Shown here: positions 7,903-16,064 of the stretch, one piece after another
Layout of the letters: every line of letters starts with the position of its first letter
How positions within the stretch are numbered: position 1 is the stretch's first letter
Assembly (NCBI GenBank): GCA_946407065.1
Contig: CAMJMQ010000008.1
Span: 39,928-103,927, forward strand
From: an uncultured Clostridia bacterium
GTDB taxonomy: Bacteria > Bacillota > Clostridia > Oscillospirales > Acutalibacteraceae
Length of the DNA: 64,000 nucleotides
Direction of reading: 5' to 3'
Position numbers and translations under genes: made by a program
Notes under the pieces: generated by a model
What the model saw: only the letters and a program-made list of their open reading frames with translations
What the model was told of the DNA's origin: nothing
Database searches by the model: none

Positions 7903-8925
7903 TTATAATATTGCCATCGCATCGCCGAACGAGAAAAAGCGATATTTCTCCTTCACAGCGATCTCATATGCCTTCATCGTTTTATCATAGCCATAAAACG
8001 CGGACACCAGCATGATCAACGTGCTCTCGGGAAGATGGAAGTTCGTAATCAAGCCGTCGAGCACCTTGAATGTAAAGCCCGGATAAATGAAAATATCGGT
8101 GAAGCCGTCACAGGCGCGGATCTCACCGTTTGCCGCGACGCTCTCGAGCGTACGGCAGGAGGTCGTGCCGACCGCGATCACACGCTTGCCGTTCGCTTTT
8201 GTACGCTTGATCAGCTCTGCGGTTTCCGAGGGGATCTCGTAATGCTCGCTGTGCATCTTATGCTTGGTCACTTCATCGACCTTGACGGGTCGGAACGTGC
8301 CCAGTCCGACATGGAGCGTGACATATCCGATGTTCACGCCCTTTGCGCGAATCTTATCGAGCAGTTCGTTGGTGAAATGCAGACCCGCAGTCGGAGCGGC
8401 GGCAGAGCCGAGCTCATGCGAATAGACTGTTTGGTAACGCTCCTGATCCTCGAGCTTTTCGGTGATGTAAGGGGGAAGGGGCATTTGACCGATCTTGTCA
8501 AGGGTGGTGTAGATGTTTTCTTCACTCTGTAATTCGACGATCCGATTGCCGTCCTCTATGATATCGACGACCTCCGCTTTTAACAATCCGTCGCCGAAGA
8601 TGAACCTTGTGCCGATCTTCGCCTTCTTACCGGGCTTGACCAGGGTTTCCCAGCGGTTGCCGCTGAGCTGCTTCAACAGCAGAAATTCGATCTTCGCACC
8701 CGTATCCTCTTTCACGCCGTAGATACGCGCGGGGATGACGCGGGAATCGTTGACGATCAGGCAATCACCCTCATTAAGATAATCGAGTATATCATAAAAA
8801 TAACGGTGCTCGATCTCGTCATTCTCACGGTGCAGCACCATCAGTCGGGAATGATCCCGCGGTTCGATCGGTGTTTGCGCGATCTGTTCCTGCGGTAAAT
8901 CATAATAAAAATCACTTGTCTTCAT
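7903..8925 (-). CDS. queA: S-adenosylmethionine:tRNA ribosyltransferase-isomerase QueA
   Basis: The 340-residue enzyme transfers and isomerises the ribose of SAM onto preQ1-tRNA to make epoxyqueuosine. Family blocks are visible: [27 protein letters not shown], the nucleic-acid-binding [37 protein letters not shown] and [23 protein letters not shown] lies ahead of the ATG. It is the first gene of the minus-strand queA-tgt-yajC unit and is divergent from asd across 171 bp. Confidence 0.96.
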   Translation of the reverse strand: MKTSDFYYDLPQEQIAQTPIEPRDHSRLMVLHRENDEIEHRYFYDILDYLNEGDCLIVNDSRVIPARIYGVKEDTGAKIEFLLLKQLSGNRWETLVKPGKKAKIGTRFIFGDGLLKAEVVDIIEDGNRIVELQSEENIYTTLDKIGQMPLPPYITEKLEDQERYQTVYSHELGSAAAPTAGLHFTNELLDKIRAKGVNIGYVTLHVGLGTFRPVKVDEVTKHKMHSEHYEIPSETAELIKRTKANGKRVIAVGTTSCRTLESVAANGEIRACDGFTDIFIYPGFTFKVLDGLITNFHLPESTLIMLVSAFYGYDKTMKAYEIAVKEKYRFFSFGDAMAIL

Positions 8926-8964
8926 ACATTGACCTCAAAAAACGCAGTTATTACACAATTGAAA

Positions 8965-8993
8965 TTGACAAATCCGCAATGGAATGGTATATT
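8965..8993 (+). promoter_or_regulatory. Promoter of asd
   Basis: A consensus TTGACA and a TATATT are 17 bp apart, about 100 bp upstream of asd. The AT-rich leader (about 9000-9096) shows only weak hairpins and no lysine riboswitch that I can recognise. Confidence 0.75.
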
Positions 8994-9096
8994 ATAACTT
9001 GATATAGATTAACCATCTATATGAATTTGCCTATCATATAATATATTATTATTGGAAAAAACTCAACTGTTTTTTTAAAATTGGGAGGTATATAGT

Positions 9097-10182
9097 ATGA
9101 AAACGTTTAATGTCGGAATTATCGGCGCCACGGGTATGGTGGGTCAGAGATTTTCTCTCTTGCTCGAAAATCATCCGTGGTTCAATGTCACCGCGATCGC
9201 CGCGTCCAAGCGCAGCGCAGGCAAAACCTATGCCGAGGCTGTCGAGGGCAGATGGGCGATGACCGCACCGATCCCCGCCAACATCAAGGATATGGTCATG
9301 ATGGACGCCGCTGATGTAGAGGCAGTCGCCGCAAAGGTCGACTTTGTCTTCTGCGCGGTCGATATGAAGAAGGATGAGATCAAGGCACTCGAGGAGGCTT
9401 ATGCCAAGGCAGAGTGCCCCGTCGTCTCCAATAACTCCGCGAACCGCGGTACACCCGATGTACCGATGATCGTACCCGAGATCAACCCCGATCACGCTCA
9501 GATCATCCACGCGCAGAGAAAGCGTCTGGGTACCAAGCGCGGCTTCATCGCTGTTAAGTCCAACTGCTCTTTGCAGAGCTATGTTCCCGCGATCCATCCC
9601 TTAAAGGAAAAGTATAAAGTCAACAAGGTGCTTGCCTGCACCTATCAGGCGATCTCTGGCGCGGGTAAAACCTTTGAGCGCTGGCCCGAGATGGTCGATA
9701 ACCTGATCCCGTATATCGGCGGTGAGGAAGAGAAGAGCGAGCAGGAGCCCTTAAAGCTCTGGGGTCATATCGAGGGCGACAAGATCGTCAACGCAGATGA
9801 CATCGCCATCACCTCACAGTGCCTGCGTGTACCTGTCTCGGACGGTCACACCGCCGCGGTATTCATCGACTTCGGCGTAGAGAATAAACCGAGCGTCGAG
9901 GAGATCATCGATATCTGGAACAATTACAAGGGAAGAGCACAGGAGCTCGAGCTTCCTTCCGCTCCCAAGCAGTTTCTGCATTATTTCACCGAACCCGACA
10001 GACCTCAGATCAAGTCTGAGCGTATGCTCGAGGGCGGCATGGCGGTTTCCGTCGGTCGTCTCAGACCCGATACCCAGTATGATATGAAGTTCGTCTGCAT
10101 GTCCCACAACACCCTGCGCGGCGCTGCGGGCGGCGCTGTCCTGATGGCTGAGCTGCTCTGTGCCGAAGGCTACATGGACTGA
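9097..10182 (+). CDS. asd: Aspartate-semialdehyde dehydrogenase
   Basis: The 361-residue enzyme reduces aspartyl phosphate to the semialdehyde with NADPH, the branch point to lysine, threonine and methionine. The Rossmann start is IIGATGMVGQRFSLLL. The catalytic Cys is in VKSNCSLQSYVP, and the C-terminal domain has VSDGHTAAVFIDF and GGMAVSVGRLR. The length and the split N-terminus match the larger archaeal/fungal-like class found in many Clostridia. GGGAGG precedes the ATG. dapA and dapB follow on the same strand. Confidence 0.95.
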   Translation: MKTFNVGIIGATGMVGQRFSLLLENHPWFNVTAIAASKRSAGKTYAEAVEGRWAMTAPIPANIKDMVMMDAADVEAVAAKVDFVFCAVDMKKDEIKALEEAYAKAECPVVSNNSANRGTPDVPMIVPEINPDHAQIIHAQRKRLGTKRGFIAVKSNCSLQSYVPAIHPLKEKYKVNKVLACTYQAISGAGKTFERWPEMVDNLIPYIGGEEEKSEQEPLKLWGHIEGDKIVNADDIAITSQCLRVPVSDGHTAAVFIDFGVENKPSVEEIIDIWNNYKGRAQELELPSAPKQFLHYFTEPDRPQIKSERMLEGGMAVSVGRLRPDTQYDMKFVCMSHNTLRGAAGGAVLMAELLCAEGYMD

Positions 10183-10188
10183 AATCGA

Positions 10189-10220
10189 GTGATTAGTGGT
10201 CAGTGATTAGTGATCAGTAT
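10189..10220. repeat. Short heptamer repeat tract (AGTGATT/AGTGGTC type)
   Basis: About four degenerate 7-bp units reading GTGATTA/GTGGTCA on the plus strand. They are the reverse complement of the units in the long array at 23658-23752. Confidence 0.65.
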
Positions 10221-10280
10221 TATTGATTCGTCATTGAATGTTAATACTCCTTTATATCACTTTTATTAGGAGGATTTTTT

Positions 10281-11180
10281 ATGAGCAAGCATATTTTTAC
10301 AGGTGCAGGCGTTGCGCTGATCACCCCGATGCACAGCGACGGTTCCGTCAACTACGAAGAACTGGCACGTTTATTGGAATTCCAGGTTGAGAACGGAACC
10401 GACGCGATCATCGCGTGCGGTACCACCGGTGAAGCCGCGACCTTGACCGTCAAGGAGCATTGCGAGGTGTTATCCTTTGTCTGCGAGCGTATCAACGGCC
10501 GCATCCCCGTTATCGCGGGTACCGGCTCCAACGATACCTCTACCGCGATCGAGCTGAGCAAATCCGCCGAGGCAAGCGGCGCGGACGCGCTGTTATCCGT
10601 CACACCTTACTATAATAAGACGTCACAGAACGGTTTGATTCGCCATTTTACCACCATCGCAGATAACATCGATCTGCCGATGATCCTGTATAATGTACCC
10701 TCGCGTACCGGTTGCAACATCAAACCCAAAACTTACGCTGAGCTGTGCAAGCACGAGAACATCGTCGCTACCAAGGAGGCAAACGGCGATATCTCCAGCG
10801 TTTCACAGACACGTTCTCTGTGCGGCGATAAGCTAGATATCTATTCGGGTAACGATGATCAGACCGTGCCCTTCATGTCGCTGGGCGCTTTGGGCGTTAT
10901 CTCCGTCTTCTCGAATTTCTGTCCGAAGGAGATGCACGAGATCTGCGAGTTGTGCCTGAACAATAACTTTGTGGAAGCATCCAAGATGAATTTCCACTAC
11001 GTCGAGCTGATGGATATCATGTTCTCCGACGTCAACCCGATCCCTGTCAAGACCGCCATGAATCTGATCGGCTTCAATGCGGGCGAGTGCAGACTGCCGC
11101 TCGTACCCATGAGCTATTCGGGTTACCACGATCTCAAGGATTGTCTGGCAAAGTACAACCTGATCGGTAAATACGCATAA
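10281..11180 (+). CDS. dapA: 4-hydroxy-tetrahydrodipicolinate synthase
   Basis: The 299-residue aldolase condenses pyruvate with aspartate semialdehyde. The Schiff-base Lys is in NIVATKEANGDI, the catalytic Tyr in LPMILYNVPSRTG, and the substrate loop is ACGTTGEAATLT. GGAGG lies about 8 bases before the ATG. It works between asd and dapB and is probably co-transcribed with them despite the 100-bp gaps, each of which holds a dispersed repeat. Confidence 0.96.
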   Translation: MSKHIFTGAGVALITPMHSDGSVNYEELARLLEFQVENGTDAIIACGTTGEAATLTVKEHCEVLSFVCERINGRIPVIAGTGSNDTSTAIELSKSAEASGADALLSVTPYYNKTSQNGLIRHFTTIADNIDLPMILYNVPSRTGCNIKPKTYAELCKHENIVATKEANGDISSVSQTRSLCGDKLDIYSGNDDQTVPFMSLGALGVISVFSNFCPKEMHEICELCLNNNFVEASKMNFHYVELMDIMFSDVNPIPVKTAMNLIGFNAGECRLPLVPMSYSGYHDLKDCLAKYNLIGKYA

Positions 11181-11190
11181 ATACTACTGT

Positions 11191-11267
11191 CATTGCGAAG
11201 CTATCAACATCGCGTTGAAGCTATGGCGATCTCATCCGATTGTCATGGGTATCCCTCGCAATGACTC
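11191..11267. repeat. REP-like element with GTCATTGCGA ends
   Basis: TGTCATTGCGAAGC at the left and CTCGCAATGACT at the right form inverted ends of a 76-bp element in the dapA-dapB gap. Related copies are at 1611, 17262, 35895, 43459 and 51125. Confidence 0.7.
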
Positions 11268-11287
11268 TTTCTTATCGGAGGTTTCAT

Positions 11288-12037
11288 ATGATCAAGATAT
11301 TACTCAACGGCTGTCTCGGCAAGATGGGACAGGCTGTAGAATCCTGCGTGAATGAGCGCGAGGATGTGATGATTTCCTGCGGCGTTGATATCGCCACGGG
11401 CGACAAGACCTATCCCGTATACAACTGCTTTGTCGATGTGCAGGAAAAGCCCGACGTCATTATCGACTTTTCCAATCCGCTGGTGCTGGACGATATGCTG
11501 AGTTTTGCTGTCGATCATCAGACGCCCGTTATCATCTGCACCACCGGTTTTTCCGAGGCACAGGTACAGAAGATCAGGAATACCGCGAAACAGATCCCTG
11601 TATTCTATTCCGGCAATATGTCGCTGGGCATCAATGTACTGATCGCTCTGTCCAAGATGGCGGCGAAAGTGCTGTATAACAGCTTTGACATTGAAGTGGT
11701 GGAGAAGCACCACAATCTCAAAATTGACGCTCCCTCGGGTACTGCACTGATGATTGCCGACGCGATCAATGAGGAGATCGGCGACGCGCAGTATATCTAT
11801 GACCGTCACGCGTACCGCAAAAAGCGCGAGCATAACGAGATCGGCATCCATTCCATCCGCGGCGGTACGATCGTCGGCGAGCACGAGGTCATCTTTGCGG
11901 GACATGACGAGGTCGTTTCCTTAAAGCATCAGGCGCAGAGCAAGGGCGTATTTGCCGCGGGAGCGGTCAACGCCGCCGCTTATATGAAGGACAAGCCTGC
12001 AGGTCTGTATGACATGTCTGATGTATTGAAGGGATAA
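11288..12037 (+). CDS. dapB: 4-hydroxy-tetrahydrodipicolinate reductase
   Basis: The 249-residue enzyme reduces the DapA product. It starts with the nucleotide-binding LLNGCLGKMGQAVESC and has TTGFSEAQ and the family signature EVVEKHHNLKIDAPSGTA, in which His-His and Lys are catalytic. The ATG at 11288 is chosen because TCGGAGG lies 8 bases before it; an upstream in-frame extension to 11240 would run through the repeat element. The length is normal for the family. Confidence 0.95.
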   Translation: MIKILLNGCLGKMGQAVESCVNEREDVMISCGVDIATGDKTYPVYNCFVDVQEKPDVIIDFSNPLVLDDMLSFAVDHQTPVIICTTGFSEAQVQKIRNTAKQIPVFYSGNMSLGINVLIALSKMAAKVLYNSFDIEVVEKHHNLKIDAPSGTALMIADAINEEIGDAQYIYDRHAYRKKREHNEIGIHSIRGGTIVGEHEVIFAGHDEVVSLKHQAQSKGVFAAGAVNAAAYMKDKPAGLYDMSDVLKG

Positions 12038-12043
12038 AATAAT

Positions 12044-12064
12044 TTAGTGATCAGTGGTCAGTGC
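12044..12064. repeat. Short heptamer repeat tract
   Basis: Three degenerate AGTGATC/AGTGGTC heptamers directly after the dapB stop, of the same family as 23658-23752. Confidence 0.55.
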
Positions 12065-12108
12065 TTATATCTACGAATTCAGCACCGCGGCGCACACTTT
12101 AATTGTTT

Positions 12109-12232
12109 TATCATATACTGATACGGAACAGAAATGGCTATTGTTTAACAGCCCCGTTAAACATATAACAGAAAAAGACGCACGCGTAACACCTTTGTTT
12201 TTCTATCATATACTGATAGGGAACAGAGGTGT
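12109..12232 (+). promoter_or_regulatory. Duplicated TATCA-TATAC-TGATA motif; second copy forms a terminator-like leader hairpin
   Basis: A 28-bp motif occurs at 12109-12136 and again at 12204-12231 with only four changes. Its core is the inverted repeat TATCA-TATAC-TGATA. Around the second copy ACACCT (12189) and AGGTGT (12227) close a long, nearly unbroken hairpin followed by seven T. The hairpin holds GAGGTG, the only ribosome site for the ATG at 12239. This looks like an attenuator or a ribosome-site switch for the DUF3343 gene; the ligand is unknown. Confidence 0.6.
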
Positions 12233-12238
12233 TTTTTT

Positions 12239-12466
12239 ATGAACAAAGAATTGATACTCGTGCCCTCCGTGACCTACGCGATGAAAGCAAAGAGTATTTT
12301 AGAACAATATCAGATCCGATCCTATATTCAGCGCACGCCCAAATATGTGAATATCAAATCCTGCGGTTATTGTCTGTTTGTACCGAATCGCTCCGATGAA
12401 GCAGAACAGATCCTGAGAAAAAACGGCGTACGTGTCCTCGGCAGGGCGGAGCGGGAAAAGCCGTGA
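12239..12466 (+). CDS. DUF3343 putative Se/S carrier-like protein
   Basis: The 75-residue protein reads LVPSVTYAMKAKSILEQ, then RTPKYVNIKSCGYCLFVP. CGYC is the conserved Cys pair typical of DUF3343, the family annotated as putative Se/S carrier-like. Its stop overlaps the start of the class V aminotransferase gene by 4 bp (GTGA), so both are made together. The family usually stands with selenium or sulfur mobilisation genes; the biochemical role is not proven. The ribosome site is buried in the leader hairpin. Confidence 0.8.
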   Translation: MNKELILVPSVTYAMKAKSILEQYQIRSYIQRTPKYVNIKSCGYCLFVPNRSDEAEQILRKNGVRVLGRAEREKP

Positions 12467-13608
12467 TCTATCTCGACAATTCCGCTACCACCTACCCAAA
12501 GCCGCCGCAGGTGATCCGTGCCGTGCAAAATGCCGTCAAAGCCTACGGCTTCAACCCCGGCAGAGGCGGTTATCGGCAATCGCTCCAAACAGCGCAAAAG
12601 GTGTATGAGGCACGTGAAACGATCGCGGGCTTCTTTCACGTGCCATCACCGGAATCGGTCATCATTACTCCCGGGTGTACCCAGTCGCTGAACATGGTCA
12701 TCAAGGGTTTGCTCAAACACGGCGATCATGTCGTGATATCTTCTTTGGAGCATAACGCCGTTTACCGTCCTATCTATCAGCTCAGCAAAATGGGGGAGAT
12801 CACCTTTGGCATTGCCGACGTTGTGATCGGTGACGATGAATCGACGATCTCCAACTTTCGCAATGCGATCAACGAACACACAAGGATGATTATTTGCACC
12901 CATGCGTCCAATGTCATCGGCTATCGTTTGCCGACAGAGCGACTTTGCGCTCTGGCGCATAGCTACGGTATTCCGTTCTGTCTGGATGCCGCTCAAAGCG
13001 CGGGAGTATTCCCGATCGATATGAATAATGACGGATATGACTTTGTCTGTTGTCCCGGACACAAATATCTCTACGGCCCGATGGGAATAGGATTGCTCCT
13101 GATCGGAAATGATAATACGGTAGAGCCTTTGATCGCGGGCGGTACAGGCAGTTTATCCGCAGAACCGGATATGCCCGATTTTTATCCCGATCGGCTGGAA
13201 GCGGGCACACAGAATATCGCAGGGATCATGGGACTGAAAGCCGGTATCGATTTTATCACGCAGAAGGGGATCGGGAGGATCTATCAAAAGGAGTCTGGCA
13301 CGATCAATGGACTGTATCAGTCGCTGAAACTGCACAAAAAGCTCCGTATCGTCGGCAGAGAAGATGATCGTGAGGGTGTTTACGCGCCTGTACTTGCGTT
13401 TTCCGTTGACGGGATAGACAGCGAAACTGTCGCCGAAACCCTTTCACAGCGATACCATATCGCCGTCAGAGGCGGACTGCACTGCTCACCCTTGGCGCAT
13501 CAAGCACTGGGAACACTCGATCACGGCATTGTTCGGATATCGCCGTCTGTATTCACCTCGACGGAAGAAATCAACATCCTGTATCACGCATTGCATCGAA
13601 TCAAATAG
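12463..13608 (+). CDS. Class V aminotransferase / cysteine desulfurase-like protein (EF2568 type)
   Basis: The 381-residue PLP enzyme starts with IYLDNSATTYPKPPQV. The PLP Lys is in CCPGHKYLYGPMG, with DAAQSAGVFPID upstream, and LSQRYHIAVRGGLHCSPLAH holds the Cys of the desulfurase active loop. Family and neighbour fit the TIGR01977 group, which commonly pairs with DUF3343 and selenium-use genes. It probably releases sulfur or selenium from cysteine or selenocysteine. The start is GTG, overlapping the DUF3343 stop. No selD or yedF is in view. Confidence 0.85.
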   Translation: MIYLDNSATTYPKPPQVIRAVQNAVKAYGFNPGRGGYRQSLQTAQKVYEARETIAGFFHVPSPESVIITPGCTQSLNMVIKGLLKHGDHVVISSLEHNAVYRPIYQLSKMGEITFGIADVVIGDDESTISNFRNAINEHTRMIICTHASNVIGYRLPTERLCALAHSYGIPFCLDAAQSAGVFPIDMNNDGYDFVCCPGHKYLYGPMGIGLLLIGNDNTVEPLIAGGTGSLSAEPDMPDFYPDRLEAGTQNIAGIMGLKAGIDFITQKGIGRIYQKESGTINGLYQSLKLHKKLRIVGREDDREGVYAPVLAFSVDGIDSETVAETLSQRYHIAVRGGLHCSPLAHQALGTLDHGIVRISPSVFTSTEEINILYHALHRIK

Positions 13609-13644
13609 TTATGTGAAAACTTTTTGAAAAATACCGAATTCGCC

Positions 13645-13673
13645 TTGCAATCATATGGGACGTATGTTAGAAT
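13645..13673 (+). promoter_or_regulatory. Promoter of cdaA-cdaR
   Basis: TTGCAA and TAGAAT are 17 bp apart. The expected transcription start near 13680 supports the ATG at 13748 over any start at 13685. Confidence 0.65.
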
Positions 13674-13747
13674 AAATTTGTGTATTGAAAATTTATGTGA
13701 TTACAAATAACAGGAATTCAGAAAAAGCGATTCGGAAGGACGAATAT

Positions 13748-14623
13748 ATGGAAGCTACCTTTATAACACGATTGATAGGGACACTCAAAACCTTTGCCTT
13801 CAAGGATTTTATCGACGTTGTCATTATCGCGCTGCTTATTTTCTATCTGTTACGATTATTCCGCAACAGTCGTGCCGGTCAGCTGGTCAAGGGTTTCCTG
13901 ATCCTGCTGGTCGTCTACGGTGTGTCATATCTTCTTCAACTCACGATGTTGACCTATATCCTCAACTCGATCTTCACCTATTGGGCGATCATCTTTATCG
14001 TCGTTTTTCAGCCGGAGCTACGATTGGGCCTGGAGCGGCTGGGACGTTCTAACAGAAGGTTGCGCAGCTTTATGTCCTCTACGGTACAGAATCCCGAGGA
14101 TAAGATCTACAAGGCGCTCTCCGACGTGGCGGATACCTGTGCGATTTTCTCCAAATCCAAAACCGGCGCGCTGATCGTATTTGAGCGGGATACTCCTTTA
14201 GGTGAGATTGCGGACACGGGTACCCTCCTCAACAGTGATGTATCTCCCGCATTGTTGGGCAACATTTTCTTCAACAAGGCGCCTTTACATGACGGAGCCA
14301 GCATTATCCGTGAAGGAAAGATCCTGGCTGCGGGATGTATTCTTCCCCTGTCCGACAGCCTGAACATCAGTCAGGAGCTGGGCACCAGACATCGTGCCGC
14401 GATCGGTATCACCGAATTAAGCGACGCGGTCGTCGTAGTCGTATCGGAAGAGACCGGCAGTATCTCTGTGGCTCTCAACGGCATATTGACGCGCGATTAT
14501 AAGCGTGATGATCTGTATAATAGGCTGGTCGAATTGATCATAGTCGGCGACAATGACAAAAACACCGGGCTGTTTGCTGCTCTTTTCAATAAACGAAAGG
14601 AGAAGAAGAATGAAAAAGAATAA
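13748..14623 (+). CDS. cdaA: Diadenylate cyclase CdaA
   Basis: The 291-residue membrane enzyme makes cyclic di-AMP from two ATP. Three hydrophobic segments lie within the first ~90 residues. The DAC domain follows, with both catalytic motifs intact: DGA in APLHDGASII and RHR in LGTRHRAAIGI. GGAAGGA stands 7 bases before the ATG, and that ATG gives the usual short N-terminus. It overlaps its regulator gene cdaR by 14 bp. The usual third gene, glmM, is not here. Confidence 0.95.
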   Translation: MEATFITRLIGTLKTFAFKDFIDVVIIALLIFYLLRLFRNSRAGQLVKGFLILLVVYGVSYLLQLTMLTYILNSIFTYWAIIFIVVFQPELRLGLERLGRSNRRLRSFMSSTVQNPEDKIYKALSDVADTCAIFSKSKTGALIVFERDTPLGEIADTGTLLNSDVSPALLGNIFFNKAPLHDGASIIREGKILAAGCILPLSDSLNISQELGTRHRAAIGITELSDAVVVVVSEETGSISVALNGILTRDYKRDDLYNRLVELIIVGDNDKNTGLFAALFNKRKEKKNEKE

Positions 14624-15932
14624 AAGCTTTTTATCGAGATTATTCTCTTCAAATATCTTTTTACTGATCCTCTCCTTTATCCTCTCGTTTAGCTCATGGG
14701 TCGTCGTATCCTTTGTATCCGATACCAACATCAAAACAATTACTATTGAAAAAGTGCCCGTATCCATTGATTTACCTGAGTCGGATTATGATTACACCTT
14801 TTTTCTGGATAAGTATTACGGTGTTTCTCTCGATGATTCCGGTAATCCGCTGGTCGATGTTGTAGTAAAGGGTAATGCGATCGTTGTCGGCTCTTTAAAG
14901 CCCGAGAACATTGACATCACAGGTAAAATCAATATCCCCAATAATGCCGCGTTGTCACCTCAGGAATATACGGTATCGTTGAATTATGAGAAATCCGGTG
15001 TACTGACGAACTACGAGGTTCAGTCGATCTCAACCTCGACACTGTCGGTCTATGTCGATCAGCCGCTCGAAAAAGAGTTTGATATCGTCAACTCCTGCAC
15101 CTTCAAAAACACGGATAATACGAAGTATGCCAACCTTACCCTTTCTCAGTCGAAGGTCAAGATCAAAGGTCCCGAATCCTTGATTAATGAGATCTCGTCT
15201 GTTGAGGTGCATGGTGAGATCACCGAAGAAGGAACTGTAAAAAAAGGTTTTGTCTATAAGGATAGTGAAGGCAGGGAACTCACTGACGCGTATTTCACTC
15301 CCTCCGTTGAAAATGTAAGTGTCACCGCCAAGCTTTTACCGATAGCCACCGTTAACCTGAAGGTCGAGTATAAAAATAAACCAAGCGATGTGAAGACGCA
15401 GGCTAACATCTCACCTTCGGCGGTCAGAATAGCCGGTGAACAAGCAGAGCTGGATAAATACAAAAACGGCTTGACGCTCACTACACTGGATTACGCTGAA
15501 TTGAAGAATGAAAACTTTGAGCAAGATTTTACCATCACTCCACCGGATAATTGTAAGATCATAGCGGATGAAAATGAAAAATCTGCTCCTACCAAAGCCA
15601 AAGTATCCTTGGATCTGGGCCCTTATTCGGAGAATACCGTCAGTAAGAAGATCACCTATGATGCCGACGGATACACGTATACCTTTACACCGGGCGACAT
15701 CAGTATTCAGCTCTACGGTGATGAGACCCAGATCAAAGGGATTACCTCGAGCGACATCAAGCTGACTGTTGATATTCCCGATGATTTTAAGAGTAAGCTC
15801 CAAGAATTGAAATCCGGAGAAAGCGTATCCCGACAGGGGGTCAAGCTCAAGCCGGAATTGAGCAGTGATTATTCCGAATGTTGGATCTACGGATCATATA
15901 CGGTCGATCAGGTCACTGTTACAAAGAAATAA
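14610..15932 (+). CDS. cdaR: YbbR-domain protein CdaR, regulator of diadenylate cyclase
   Basis: The 440-residue protein has one N-terminal membrane segment (IFLLILSFILSFSSWVVV) and then a long extracytoplasmic part built of YbbR repeats, seen in stretches such as VPVSIDLPESDYDYTF, NIDITGKINIP and SVSRQGVKLKPEL. In Firmicutes CdaR modulates CdaA. The ATG at 14610 is chosen for the AAAGGAG ten bases upstream; it lies inside the end of cdaA, so the two are translationally coupled. Confidence 0.9.
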   Translation: MKKNKSFLSRLFSSNIFLLILSFILSFSSWVVVSFVSDTNIKTITIEKVPVSIDLPESDYDYTFFLDKYYGVSLDDSGNPLVDVVVKGNAIVVGSLKPENIDITGKINIPNNAALSPQEYTVSLNYEKSGVLTNYEVQSISTSTLSVYVDQPLEKEFDIVNSCTFKNTDNTKYANLTLSQSKVKIKGPESLINEISSVEVHGEITEEGTVKKGFVYKDSEGRELTDAYFTPSVENVSVTAKLLPIATVNLKVEYKNKPSDVKTQANISPSAVRIAGEQAELDKYKNGLTLTTLDYAELKNENFEQDFTITPPDNCKIIADENEKSAPTKAKVSLDLGPYSENTVSKKITYDADGYTYTFTPGDISIQLYGDETQIKGITSSDIKLTVDIPDDFKSKLQELKSGESVSRQGVKLKPELSSDYSECWIYGSYTVDQVTVTKK

Positions 15933-15938
15933 TCGAAG

Positions 15939-15971
15939 AACGCACTGTCACATAGAGGGCAGTGCGTTTTC
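15939..15971 (+). terminator. Terminator of cdaA-cdaR
   Basis: AACGCACTG pairs with CAGTGCGTT, followed by TTTTCTT. Confidence 0.85.
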
Positions 15972-16014
15972 TTGCGTATCAAATGATGATTATATTATAT
16001 TGATACACGTGATA

Positions 16015-16045
16015 ATAAAAAACTCCCTTCTCAGCAGAAGGGAGT
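16015..16045 (-). terminator. Terminator of the rodA gene
   Basis: ACTCCCTTCT and AGAAGGGAGT form a perfect 10-bp stem with a 4-base loop, followed on the minus strand by TTTTTTATTAT. Confidence 0.88.
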
Positions 16046-16064
16046 GAAATATCAATACGTTTAA

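Noticed and set aside
8994..9096. Lysine riboswitch before asd
   Set aside because: The leader is about 100 bp of AT-rich sequence with weak stems only; the conserved lysine-riboswitch core is not visible. The dapA and dapB leaders hold repeats instead.
12054..12242. Small plus-strand frame of 62 residues
   Set aside because: It runs through the duplicated leader motif and hairpin, lacks a ribosome site and has no family resemblance.
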